Shown here: positions 7,706 to 15,152 of the stretch, one piece after another
How positions within the stretch are numbered: the stretch's first letter is position 1
Layout of the letters: each line of letters begins with the position of its first letter
IMG/VR virus record: IMGVR_UViG_3300042309_000815
Location: 1-24,331 of that record
From: a virus
Reading direction: 5' to 3' (one strand)
DNA length: 24,331 nt
Notes under the pieces: model-generated
The model's database searches: none
What the model was told of the DNA's origin: nothing
The model's input: the letters and a program-made list of their open reading frames with translations, nothing else
Program-made: the position numbers and the translations under genes

Positions 7706-9613
7706 ATGGCATTTCAAGTTTCACCTGGAGTATTAGTTACAGAAAAAGACCTAACAACTGTAATTCCAGCAGTATCCGTATCCATCGGCGGATTTGCGGG
7801 TTTTTTCAAGTGGGGGCCTGTAGAAGAAATTGCCCTTGTTAGCACGGAAGATCAGCTAGCCCGTAGATTTGGTAAGCCAGATGCGGCTACTGCAACATCG
7901 TTCTTTACCGCAGCTAACTTTTTAGCTTATGGTATTCGTCTCAAGCTAGTTCGAGTTGTTGGAGAAAATGCAAAAAATGCAGTTGCCGATGGAGACGCAG
8001 TTCTTGTTAAGAATGACACACACTATGAGTCTTTAGGTTCATCGGCCCTAGCAGGACGAAAAATAATTGCCAAACACCCAGGTGCATTAGGTAATTCTCT
8101 TAGAGTTTCCATTTGTTCTGGACCAGCAGCTTTTAAGAAAACTCTTGTTGAAACTTTTACAGCAGAAAGAGGTGATACTGTTTTAGATGCAAGTGCTTCT
8201 ATTGTGGATAAGATTGCCGTAGGAAGTATTATTCGTGACGCGGTAACTGGTCAGCAACGTGTTGTCACAGCCGTTGGAGTTGGAGGAAACGATAAAGTTA
8301 CAATCGATAGACCACTAGACAAAGATATTATTGCAAGTCCACTTCAAGTTAAATGGGAGTTTGCTGATTTGACTGGTGTTGCACCTGGAACATCTTCACA
8401 CGTTGCAGGTTTGGGTGGTTCAAACGACGAGCTTCACGTTATAGTTGTTGATACAACTGGAGTTTTTAGTGGAGCTGCTGGAACTGTTCTTGAACGATTT
8501 GTTGGTCTTTCTAAGGCATCGGATGCCAAGAAAGAAGATAATTCTTCAAACTACTATGTAACTGTATTGAATAATAGTTCTCAGTACATTCGGTTTGCAT
8601 CTCATATTTCTGGAGAATGGGGAGTATCTGGTGCTGCAAATGATTTTGCAGATAGCGGAGCAGATTCAGCTCCACACAACCACACACTAACTAAAGGAGC
8701 TGATCACAATCCTACTAGCAGTGATTCACTTGATGATGATCGCATCAATGGATATGATCTATTTAAAGATTCAGATTCAGTTGACGTATCTTTCATTTTG
8801 GCTGGAGAAGCATCTGTATCTGTTGCTCAGTATATTGTAAATAATATTTGTGAAGTGCGAAAAGATTGTGTTGCTTTTATTTCGCCAACTCAAGATGCTT
8901 GTGTTGCAAATAGAAACAATGAAGTTGAAGATATTAAGGCATTTAGAGATGCACTGCAACTAAACACATCATATGCGTTCCTTGATAGCGGATGGAAGTA
9001 TCAGTATGACCGATACAACGATACATTCCAATGGGTTCCACTTAATGGTGACATCGCAGGATTGTGCGCTAGAACAGACGACACAAATGATCCTTGGTGG
9101 TCGCCAGCAGGATATAATCGTGGAGTCATCAAAAATGTTATTAAACTAGCCTGGAGTCCTTCCAAGTTTGAACGTGATGAATTGTATGTAAACGGAATTA
9201 ACCCAGTTATCACAACACCGGGTCAAGGAACAGTATTGTTTGGTGATAAGACGCTTTTGGCTAAGCCAAGTGCATTTGATCGCTTGAATGTTCGCAGATT
9301 GTTTATTGTGTTGGAAAAATCTATTGCAACAGCAGCAAGATTTACCTTGTTTGAGTTCAATGATGGATTTACACGAGAGCAGTTCAAGAGCCTTGTTGAG
9401 CCATTCTTGCGTTCAGTAAAAGCACGTCGTGGAATTTATGACTTTCGTGTAGTATGCGATGAGTCTAACAATACTCCCGATGTAATTGATGCTAATAATT
9501 TTGTGGGTGACATTTATATTAAGCCAGCTCGATCTATCAACACAATTCAACTGAACTTTATTGCCGTTAGAACTGGCGTTGAGTTTTCAGAAATTGTTGG
9601 AAAGGTAGGGTAA
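7706..9613 (+). CDS. 18: Contractile tail sheath protein gp18
   Basis: A 635-residue homologue of T4 gp18 (659 residues), the protein that forms the contractile tube around the tail. The N-terminus is typical (FQVSPGVLVTEKDLT, GGFAGFFKWGPVEE, RFGKPD, FFTAANFLAYG). The conserved C-terminal assembly region is clear (WWSPAGYNRGVI, LAWSPSKFERDELYVNGIN, VLFGDKTLLAKPSAFDRLNVRRLF, VEPFLRSVKARRGIYDFRVVCDESNNTP, IYIKPARSINTIQLNFIAVRTGVEF). The variable surface-exposed insertion lies between about residues 90 and 350. It has its own perfect late promoter and a strong ribosome binding site, in line with the high copy number of sheath subunits. The tube gene gp19 follows 39 bases downstream behind a second late promoter-like box. 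Confidence 0.96.
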   Translation: MAFQVSPGVLVTEKDLTTVIPAVSVSIGGFAGFFKWGPVEEIALVSTEDQLARRFGKPDAATATSFFTAANFLAYGIRLKLVRVVGENAKNAVADGDAVLVKNDTHYESLGSSALAGRKIIAKHPGALGNSLRVSICSGPAAFKKTLVETFTAERGDTVLDASASIVDKIAVGSIIRDAVTGQQRVVTAVGVGGNDKVTIDRPLDKDIIASPLQVKWEFADLTGVAPGTSSHVAGLGGSNDELHVIVVDTTGVFSGAAGTVLERFVGLSKASDAKKEDNSSNYYVTVLNNSSQYIRFASHISGEWGVSGAANDFADSGADSAPHNHTLTKGADHNPTSSDSLDDDRINGYDLFKDSDSVDVSFILAGEASVSVAQYIVNNICEVRKDCVAFISPTQDACVANRNNEVEDIKAFRDALQLNTSYAFLDSGWKYQYDRYNDTFQWVPLNGDIAGLCARTDDTNDPWWSPAGYNRGVIKNVIKLAWSPSKFERDELYVNGINPVITTPGQGTVLFGDKTLLAKPSAFDRLNVRRLFIVLEKSIATAARFTLFEFNDGFTREQFKSLVEPFLRSVKARRGIYDFRVVCDESNNTPDVIDANNFVGDIYIKPARSINTIQLNFIAVRTGVEFSEIVGKVG

Positions 9614-9617
9614 TTAG

Positions 9618-9625
9618 CATAAATA
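9618..9625 (+). promoter_or_regulatory. Late promoter for gp19 (CATAAATA)
   Basis: CATAAATA, one mismatch from the T4 late box, lies in the 39-base gap between gp18 and gp19. A strong AAGGAG ribosome binding site is at 9641-9646. This gives the tube gene its own transcript besides read-through from gp18. Confidence 0.6.
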
Positions 9626-9652
9626 ACCAAGTCTTACCAAAAGGAGAAACAA

Positions 9653-10249
9653 ATGGCATTTGATATTACACGTTTTAAACAAGCACTAAGTGGTGGTGGA
9701 GCACGTCCATCACTTTTTGAAGTAACACTTCAGTTCCCTGCCGATGTGGGATTGAATCTCACTATTGCAAATACACTAACTTTTTTGTGTAAGGCAACTG
9801 CTATCCCAACAAGCACGGTTGCGCCAATAGAAGTTCCTTATTTTGGTAGAAAGGTGAAGTTTGCTGGTAACAGAACATTTCCTGAGTGGACTATCACTGT
9901 TATTAATGACGAAAATTTTATTGTAAGAGATGCGTTTGAGCGTTGGCTTTCGGGAATTAACACACACGAAACAAACGTAAGACAATATAATGAGTCTATT
10001 ACTGGTGGATATCAGGCAACTGGAACAGTAAGTCAGCTTGGAAAAGAAGGTGCCTTGCTTAGAACTTATCAGTTTATGAACGTGTTTCCATCTGAAGTAT
10101 CTCCAATTGAGCTAAACTGGGCATCCGAAAATGAAGTTGAAGAATTTACTGTAACTCTTCAATATGACTACTGGCGAGTTTTGGGAATACCTGGCGTTGG
10201 ACCAATTAGTGGTACCCCAGGACCTGGTGGTGGATTGACAAATATCTAG
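9653..10249 (+). CDS. 19: Tail tube protein gp19
   Basis: A 198-residue homologue of T4 gp19 (163 residues), the subunit of the rigid inner tail tube. The T4-like core is plain: FKQALSGGGARPSLFEVTL, FLCKATAIPTSTVAPIEVPY, GRKVKFAGNRTFPEWTITVINDENFIVRDAFERWL, then LNWASENEVEEFTVTLQYDYW. About thirty residues beyond the T4 length lie at the C-terminus after the YDYW motif (a Gly/Pro-rich tail, GPISGTPGPGGG). The start is fixed by AAGGAG eight bases before it. The gene is closed by a 9-bp hairpin terminator at 10284, consistent with a separate abundant message. Confidence 0.95.
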   Translation: MAFDITRFKQALSGGGARPSLFEVTLQFPADVGLNLTIANTLTFLCKATAIPTSTVAPIEVPYFGRKVKFAGNRTFPEWTITVINDENFIVRDAFERWLSGINTHETNVRQYNESITGGYQATGTVSQLGKEGALLRTYQFMNVFPSEVSPIELNWASENEVEEFTVTLQYDYWRVLGIPGVGPISGTPGPGGGLTNI

Positions 10250-10260
10250 TTGAAATTAAC

Positions 10261-10278
10261 CTCAATAAATATATTGAG
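10261..10278 (+). promoter_or_regulatory. Palindrome containing a late-promoter-like AATAAATA
   Basis: CTCAATAAATATATTGAG is a perfect 7-bp inverted repeat around AATA. It holds AATAAATA at 10264-10271. Transcription from it would begin only a few bases before the terminator hairpin at 10284, so it may be an operator, an extra hairpin or a vestigial promoter rather than the gp20 promoter. Confidence 0.3.
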
Positions 10279-10283
10279 ACGAG

Positions 10284-10308
10284 ACGCCTTCTCTATAGAA
10301 GGCGTTTT
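10284..10308 (+). terminator. Rho-independent terminator after gp19
   Basis: A perfect 9-bp stem, ACGCCTTCT (10284-10292) with AGAAGGCGT (10297-10305), loop CTAT, followed by TTT, then AG and another TTT. It separates the gp18-gp19 tail transcripts from gp20. Confidence 0.75.
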
Positions 10309-10347
10309 AGTTTGTATACATATATAATGTTATAGGGGTGCTCCATC

Positions 10348-11988
10348 ATGGCATTTGAAATTTTCGGCTATAAAATAAAGAAATCCAAAGAAGAAGAGAA
10401 GCAAAAAAAGGCCGATTCATTTGTACTTCCTGAAAATCAAGACGGTGCAGTAAATGTCGAAGGCGTTGCTGGTGCATATGGCGCCTATATTGACTTTGAT
10501 GCAACAGTTAAAAATGAGTTTGAGCTTGTAACCAGATACCGAGAACTTTCATTACTTCCAGATGTTGATTTTGCAATCGACGATATTGTAAACGAAATGG
10601 TGGTAATGGATGGCAAAGATGATGCTGTCAAACTTAATCTTGAAAAGGTAAAGCTAAACAAATCAGTTAAAAGTAAAATTGAGGAAGAGTTCAATAATAT
10701 ACTAACCTTGTTGGACTGGAACAATCAAGCATACGAGATTGTAAGAAAGTGGTATATAGACGGAAGACTTTATTTTCATATTATACTTGATGATGCAAAA
10801 ACTGATAAAGGAATACTAGAGCTACGATATATTGATCCTCGCCAAATTAGAAAGATTCGAGAAATTGATCGACAAGTGGATGAAAACACTGGAGTTGAAC
10901 TTGTAAGTGTTCGTGATGAATATTTTACATATAATGCCAGAGGCATTCAATTTAATGCACCAAACTCATATAGCTCTGTGGCTAGTATTGGTGGTGTTAA
11001 AATAACCACGGATAGTATTTGCTACACACACTCAGGTATTGTTGATAAGTATTCTTCATCAATTTTGTCACATCTTCATAAAGCAATTAAACCAATCAAT
11101 CAATTAAAGATGATGGAAGATGCGCTAGTGATCTATCGTATTGCTCGTGCACCTGAGCGAAGGATTTTCTACGTTGATGTTGGTAATCTTCCCAAATCAA
11201 AAGCAGATGATTACCTACGCACAGTAATGAATCGTTATAGAAATAAACTCCAGTACAACATTGAAACTGGTGAAATGAAAGATGAAAGACGATTTATGTC
11301 AATGTTAGAAGATTATTGGTTGCCAAGGCGCGAAGGCTCTCAAGGTACTTCTATTGAGACATTACCAGGTGGAGAAAATCTTGGTGAAATGCAAGATGTA
11401 GAATACTTTCAAAAGAAAGTTTACAGAGCACTTAACGTACCATTATCCAGACTTGATTCTGGAGCAGGGTTTCAACTTGGTCGTGCCGCAGAAATTTCAC
11501 GAGATGAAGTAAAGTTTGCAAAATTCATTCACCGCATTCGGTTGCGTTTCAGTCATTTGTTTGATGAGCTTTTGAAAAAGCAACTAATACTTAAAAAGGT
11601 AATCAATGCTGATGAGTGGAACTCAATCAGAGAAAACATTAAGTATGTGTACAACACAGATAACCATTTTGCAGAACTAAAAGAATCAGAAATCTTTAAG
11701 AGCAGACTTGAGTTGCTAACTCAAATTGATTCGTTTGCTGGTAAATACTACTCGGTTGAATGGATTAGAAGAAATGTGTTGCGACAAAGCGATGATGAAC
11801 AAGAACAAATTGATAGTGAAATTAAACAAGAAAAAACAAAGTATGGTGTCGATCAACAAAATGGCAATTTGGAATCTGATGGTTCCGCATCGGTAGATGA
11901 TAATTTGGATTCTAATGAGCAACGAGGTGATAGTGACACGGTAAGTGAACTATATGATCCTTTGCGTGATTTGGATTTAGATAATTAA
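10348..11988 (+). CDS. 20: Portal vertex protein gp20
   Basis: A 546-residue homologue of T4 portal gp20 (524 residues), the dodecameric ring at the unique head vertex. It nucleates prohead assembly and is the dock for the terminase. Family-typical stretches are YRELSLLPDVDFAIDDIVNEMV (residues 44-65), LRYIDPRQIRKIREI, ITTDSICYTHSGIVD, LHKAIKPINQLKMMEDALVIYRIARAPERRIFYVDVGNLPKSKA, EDYWLPRREGSQGTSIETLPGG (residues 325-346), VYRALNVPLSRLD and GRAAEISRDEVKFAKFI. The N-terminus is Lys-rich and the last 60 residues are acidic and variable. AGGGG at 10334-10338 serves as the ribosome binding site. The 98-base gap upstream contains a terminator and a TATAAT at 10323-10328 that could be a housekeeping-type -10 box, but I see no good -35. 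Confidence 0.96.
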   Translation: MAFEIFGYKIKKSKEEEKQKKADSFVLPENQDGAVNVEGVAGAYGAYIDFDATVKNEFELVTRYRELSLLPDVDFAIDDIVNEMVVMDGKDDAVKLNLEKVKLNKSVKSKIEEEFNNILTLLDWNNQAYEIVRKWYIDGRLYFHIILDDAKTDKGILELRYIDPRQIRKIREIDRQVDENTGVELVSVRDEYFTYNARGIQFNAPNSYSSVASIGGVKITTDSICYTHSGIVDKYSSSILSHLHKAIKPINQLKMMEDALVIYRIARAPERRIFYVDVGNLPKSKADDYLRTVMNRYRNKLQYNIETGEMKDERRFMSMLEDYWLPRREGSQGTSIETLPGGENLGEMQDVEYFQKKVYRALNVPLSRLDSGAGFQLGRAAEISRDEVKFAKFIHRIRLRFSHLFDELLKKQLILKKVINADEWNSIRENIKYVYNTDNHFAELKESEIFKSRLELLTQIDSFAGKYYSVEWIRRNVLRQSDDEQEQIDSEIKQEKTKYGVDQQNGNLESDGSASVDDNLDSNEQRGDSDTVSELYDPLRDLDLDN

Positions 11989-11991
11989 AAT

Positions 11992-11999
11992 AATAAATA
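11992..11999 (+). promoter_or_regulatory. Late promoter for prohead core gene / gp21 (AATAAATA)
   Basis: AATAAATA lies three bases after the portal stop codon and 22 bases before the small prohead core gene, with AGGAG between. It is one mismatch from the T4 late box. Confidence 0.5.
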
Positions 12000-12021
12000 C
12001 AAGTATAAGTAGGAGAAAACT

Positions 12022-12201
12022 ATGTCAACTTCCAAAGAAAAAAATTTAATTCGTAAAGCACTTGAATCCATATCTGCTGGTAATGCAACAGGGCTTAAAA
12101 AGAATATTAAAGAGGCTCTATTGTTGAAAGTAAAGAAAGCTCTTAACATCAAAGAAAAAGAGCTGGCAACTAAAATCCTAAATCAAACAACCAAAAAGTA
12201 A
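12022..12201 (+). CDS. Small prohead core protein (gp67/gp68-like)
   Basis: A 59-residue Lys-rich, all-helical protein starting MSTSKEKNLIRKALESISAG and ending NQTTKK. AGGAG at 12011-12015 gives the start. Its position between portal gp20 and protease gp21 is that of T4 genes 67 and 68, which encode internal prohead core proteins cut up by gp21. The pattern (I..A..SGN.....K....L..KV..AL..KE.E.A) recurs, as I recall, in small core proteins of T4-like phages. Sequence similarity to T4 gp67 itself is not evident by eye, so the assignment rests on position, size and composition. It belongs to a late transcript that continues into gp21. Confidence 0.6.
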   Translation: MSTSKEKNLIRKALESISAGNATGLKKNIKEALLLKVKKALNIKEKELATKILNQTTKK

Positions 12202-12208
12202 ATCACAT

Positions 12209-12868
12209 ATGAAACTGATCTGTGAAGTTACAGAAGAAATTAAAGTAATAAAAGAGGGTACCGAAGACTCTCCAAAAAATTATTACATTGAAGGTGTGTT
12301 CATGCAGGCCGAACTCAAGAATAGAAATGGTCGCATGTATCCAAAAGAAATGCTTGAGCGAGAAATTAAAAGATACACCGAAGAATATGTAAACAAGAAA
12401 CGAGCTTTCGGTGAGCTTGGACATCCAGATGGACCTACAATAAATCTTGATCGTGTATCACACATGATTACAGATATTAGGGCTGAGGGTGCAGACTTTA
12501 TTGGCAAGGCAAAGATATTAAACACACCAAATGGAAATATAGTAAAGGCTCTAATTGATGAGGGAGCTAGACTTGGTGTTTCTTCTCGTGGTATGGGTTC
12601 TATTCGCACAGAAGGTCGAGATGTTCAAATAGTTCAAGATGATTTTTATCTTGCAACTGCGGCAGATATTGTTGCCGATCCTAGTGCACCAGATGCATTT
12701 GTTAATGGTATTATGGAAGGTAAAGAGTGGGTTTGGCAAAATGGTATTTTGTGTGAGCGAGATATTCATGACATTAAGAGAGCGATTACAAAAGCTCCAG
12801 CCAAAAAGATACAGCAAGTAAGTGTTAAGGCTTTTGAGAGCTTTATTAGAAAACTAGAGAAAAAATAG
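12209..12868 (+). CDS. 21: Prohead maturation protease gp21
   Basis: A 219-residue homologue of T4 gp21 (212 residues), the serine protease of herpesvirus-assemblin type. It sits inside the prohead and cleaves scaffold, core proteins and the capsid N-terminus so that the head can expand. Family stretches are KNRNGRMYPKEMLEREI (residues 37-53), AFGELGHPDGPTINLDRVSH with candidate catalytic His72 or His85, IGKAKILNTPNGNIVKALIDEGARLGVSSRGMGS with candidate nucleophile Ser125 or Ser126, and DIVADPSAPDAFVNGIMEG. The start lies seven bases after the upstream small core gene and has no clear ribosome binding site, suggesting coupling. The gene ends in a Lys-rich helix. Confidence 0.94.
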   Translation: MKLICEVTEEIKVIKEGTEDSPKNYYIEGVFMQAELKNRNGRMYPKEMLEREIKRYTEEYVNKKRAFGELGHPDGPTINLDRVSHMITDIRAEGADFIGKAKILNTPNGNIVKALIDEGARLGVSSRGMGSIRTEGRDVQIVQDDFYLATAADIVADPSAPDAFVNGIMEGKEWVWQNGILCERDIHDIKRAITKAPAKKIQQVSVKAFESFIRKLEKK

Positions 12869-12891
12869 TTTGATACAGTGAGTGATATGTT

Positions 12892-13326
12892 ATGGCAAGT
12901 TTTGTATATGATAGCGCACGAGAAAAATTTCTTACAGGCGATCTATCATGGACAAGAGATGATATAAGAGTTGCTATATTAAAAAATATTGGTACAACTA
13001 ATAATCCTATAAAATATATTGCAAATGAATCGGCACAAGAAAATCATAAAAGTCTTGCCGATTTGCCAATAGACAATCTTGTTAGTACAGCAGGAATAAT
13101 TTACAACAAAACATTTGCAAAAGGTATTGCAGGTGGTGATGCGGTAATTTTTAATGAAATTCCAGCCGGCATAGAATTAACTTCTGTTGTAATATACAAG
13201 CGAGGATTAACCAACTTGCAATCGTTTCTTATTGCTCATCTTGATGTTCAACTAATCACAGATTCAACACAGCAAGTTACAATTCAATGGAATATAGTAA
13301 ACGGTCAAACTTGGATTTTTAGATAG
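12892..13326 (+). CDS. Conserved phage protein, probable virion component (unknown function)
   Basis: A 144-residue, β-rich protein. The opening pattern (SFVYDSAREKFLTGDLSWTRDDIRVAIL) and closing pattern (VVIYKRGLTNLQSFLIAHLD, then VTIQWNIVNGQTWIFR) fit a family I recall from many unrelated tailed phages: Y..AR..FL.G...W..D.I.V, then .VIYK......S.LIA..D, then I.W....IF. Members sit among head and tail genes, but no function is established to my knowledge. T4 has nothing of this kind between gp21 and gp22, so with the next gene it forms an inserted cassette. The start follows gp21 by 23 bases. No signal peptide or membrane segment is seen. A minor capsid, decoration or fibre-associated role is inference from context. 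Confidence 0.65.
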   Translation: MASFVYDSAREKFLTGDLSWTRDDIRVAILKNIGTTNNPIKYIANESAQENHKSLADLPIDNLVSTAGIIYNKTFAKGIAGGDAVIFNEIPAGIELTSVVIYKRGLTNLQSFLIAHLDVQLITDSTQQVTIQWNIVNGQTWIFR

Positions 13327-13335
13327 GAACAATTC

Positions 13336-13722
13336 ATGTCACGATTGGGAATTTCATATTTCATTACGCACATAAAACAGCCTGCGGAGGTTCTTCCAAT
13401 AGACATAGGTTTTGGAAAATTGCACATATTACCTAGAGGTGCTTCCAAAATTGTATTAGCTGAAGTAAGCGCAAAACGATGGCATAGAAAGTTTCCAGAT
13501 GATGTGGAAGTTGTGGATATACAAGATTTTTTTGTTACAAAAATTGGTATTCCAGAAGATCCCCCTGAAGTTGATATAAAAATTCTCACACCCAATAATA
13601 CAACAGTTCGTTTTAGCGTAAAAGGTGGTGAATCTGGATATGATTACGAAGTAACACTTTTGGTTACGTTTGATAATGGAGCAAAATTGGAAGAGGAAGT
13701 GTTCGTAAGAGTGAGAGAATAG
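13336..13722 (+). CDS. Putative fibre/tail adaptor-like or decoration protein (unknown)
   Basis: A 128-residue protein with AGGA at 13325-13328 as ribosome binding site, nine bases after the previous gene. The C-terminal half reads as an immunoglobulin-like β domain (VDIKILTPNNTTVRFSV, GGESGYDYEVTLLVTFDNG, LEEEVFVRVRE). This resembles the C-terminus of small phage proteins called fibre-tail adaptors (GG..G..Y.VT.......G...E....V.V). The N-terminal half (VLPIDIGFGKLHIL, KIVLAEVSAKRWHRKF) is not recognised. In other phages such proteins often neighbour relatives of the preceding gene, which supports a shared function on the virion surface. The assignment is weak without a profile search. It could equally be a head decoration protein. 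Confidence 0.5.
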   Translation: MSRLGISYFITHIKQPAEVLPIDIGFGKLHILPRGASKIVLAEVSAKRWHRKFPDDVEVVDIQDFFVTKIGIPEDPPEVDIKILTPNNTTVRFSVKGGESGYDYEVTLLVTFDNGAKLEEEVFVRVRE

Positions 13723-13728
13723 TGAATG

Positions 13729-13736
13729 TATAAATA
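13729..13736 (+). promoter_or_regulatory. Late promoter for gp22 (TATAAATA)
   Basis: A perfect T4 late promoter box, 42 bases before the chosen gp22 start. The leader carries AGGAG at 13766-13770. Confidence 0.75.
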
Positions 13737-13777
13737 AAAATGCCGTATTGAGGAAATATAATTTCAGGAGAGTTACA

Positions 13778-15106
13778 ATGGCAATTACATCAAGATTTTT
13801 AAGAGATATTCGTGAGAGTGCTGAAGGCGATCTTCCAACACATCCTTCGGATGCTGCTAGTGAGCTGCCAGATTCTCTTGACGGTGGAAAAGTTGGTGCT
13901 CGTGGAGTTAAAGGAGCACACGATGGAGTTAAGGCAGTAAATGATACATCTGCCGTAGCTGCTGGAAAGAAAAAGACTGTGGCAAAAGAAGAAAAAGAAG
14001 ATGAGTTAGACGAAGGCGCAGAAGGCGATCTTCCAACTCATGCAAGTGCAGCCGGACAGCAAATTCCAGACAAGCTCTCTGAAGAGGAAGACGAGGAAGA
14101 AAAGAAAGAAGTTTCGGAAGAGGAAGACGAGGACGAGAAGAAGGCTGTAGCTGAGTCTGAAGATGAGGAAGAGGACGAGAAGAAGGCTGTAGCTGAATCT
14201 GATGATGAAGATGAGGATGATTCTGCTCTTCACGAAGAGGAAGACGAGGACGAGAAGAAGGCTGTAGCTGAGTCCGAAGATGAAGAGGAAACTGTAGAAG
14301 AGTCTGATGCACATCTTTCTAAAGATGATGAGGAAAAACTCTCTGAAGAGGAAGACGAGGAAGTTAAGGAAGCTGCCGATGCCCTAACTAAGGACGAGGA
14401 ACTTCCAGAATCATTCAAGCGTAAAGTTTCTTCAATTTTTGAGGCTGCTGTTAAGCGAACTTCAAAGAAGCGTGTTGATGCACACAAAAAGAAGCTGGTT
14501 GAAAACTACAACAACAAACTTTCTACTAGCAAGAAACAAATTTCAGAAACTCTTGTCAACAAAGTTGATGGTTATCTTGATTATGTTGTTGAAGAGTGGA
14601 TGAAAGAAAATAGAGTAGCTGTTGAAAGTGCTCTTCGTTCTGAGATTACTGAAAAGTTCATCTCTGGATTGAAGAACCTATTTGAAAGCCACTATATTGA
14701 GGTTCCTGCTGAGAAAGCCAATATTGTTTCTGAGCAAGAGCACAAGATCAAGACTCTTGAGAAAGAGCTAAACGATGAACTCGTTAAGAGTGTAGAACTC
14801 CGCAAGGAAAACATTCAGCTCAGGAAGTCTGCTATTGTCAAGAAGCTCACTGAAGGATTGACTGTTAGTGATGCAGCAAAGTTTATCGAACTCTGTGAGG
14901 GAGTTTCGTTTGAGGATGCTAAGTCATTTGGTCAAAAGCTCAAGGTGATTAAGGAAACTTACTTTCCAAAAACCCCTAAAAGCTCAGGTGATATAGACGC
15001 TTCTTTATTGATTGAAGGTGGGTTAAAGCACGATGATGAGACGCCAAAGACAATTACTGCGGCTGACATCTATGCTCAAACCATTTCAAGACTGGTGAAA
15101 AAGTAA
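13778..15106 (+). CDS. 22: Prohead core scaffold protein gp22
   Basis: A 442-residue scaffold, far longer than T4 gp22 (269 residues). The C-terminal two thirds (about 207-442) is the conserved helical core: LPESFKRKVSSIFEAAVKRT, VDGYLDYVVEEWMKENRVAVESALRSEI (residues 263-290), FISGLKNLFESHYIEVPAEKANIV, coiled coil 320-350, then a C-terminus ending DIYAQTISRLVKK. The N-terminal part adds a very acidic repeat region (about 100-205) and a duplicated motif AEGDLPTH (15-22 and 81-88). I prefer ATG 13778 over TTG 13748 because AGGAG stands seven bases before it. In T4 gp22 forms the inner core and is degraded by gp21. The position directly before gp23 agrees. Confidence 0.88.
   Translation: MAITSRFLRDIRESAEGDLPTHPSDAASELPDSLDGGKVGARGVKGAHDGVKAVNDTSAVAAGKKKTVAKEEKEDELDEGAEGDLPTHASAAGQQIPDKLSEEEDEEEKKEVSEEEDEDEKKAVAESEDEEEDEKKAVAESDDEDEDDSALHEEEDEDEKKAVAESEDEEETVEESDAHLSKDDEEKLSEEEDEEVKEAADALTKDEELPESFKRKVSSIFEAAVKRTSKKRVDAHKKKLVENYNNKLSTSKKQISETLVNKVDGYLDYVVEEWMKENRVAVESALRSEITEKFISGLKNLFESHYIEVPAEKANIVSEQEHKIKTLEKELNDELVKSVELRKENIQLRKSAIVKKLTEGLTVSDAAKFIELCEGVSFEDAKSFGQKLKVIKETYFPKTPKSSGDIDASLLIEGGLKHDDETPKTITAADIYAQTISRLVKK
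14117..14290 (+). repeat. Acidic-repeat DNA in gp22
   Basis: Three imperfect direct repeats of a roughly 40-base unit (starting near 14117, 14168 and 14234) share the segment GACGAGAAGAAGGCTGTAGC. They encode EDEDEKKAVAESEDE-type blocks. The second copy is shorter at its 5' end. Such repeats can change in number by recombination. Confidence 0.8.
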
Positions 15107-15110
15107 AAAT

Positions 15111-15118
15111 GATAAATA
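15111..15118 (+). promoter_or_regulatory. Late promoter for gp23 (GATAAATA)
   Basis: GATAAATA lies 35 bases before the major capsid start, followed by a strong AAGGAG at 15140-15145. It is one mismatch from the T4 late box. Confidence 0.6.
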
Positions 15119-15152
15119 GTTTTTAAGGGATTATATTAAAAGGAGACCTAAC

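Noticed and set aside
13748-13777. TTG start ten codons upstream for gp22.
   Set aside because: ATG 13778 has AGGAG at the right distance and gives the expected MAITSRF-type N-terminus.
13929-14487. Long minus-strand open frames opposite the gp22 acidic repeats.
   Set aside because: They are low-complexity mirror images of GAG/GAA-rich coding DNA (Ser/Leu/Phe runs), have no ribosome binding site and lie inside a clear gene.
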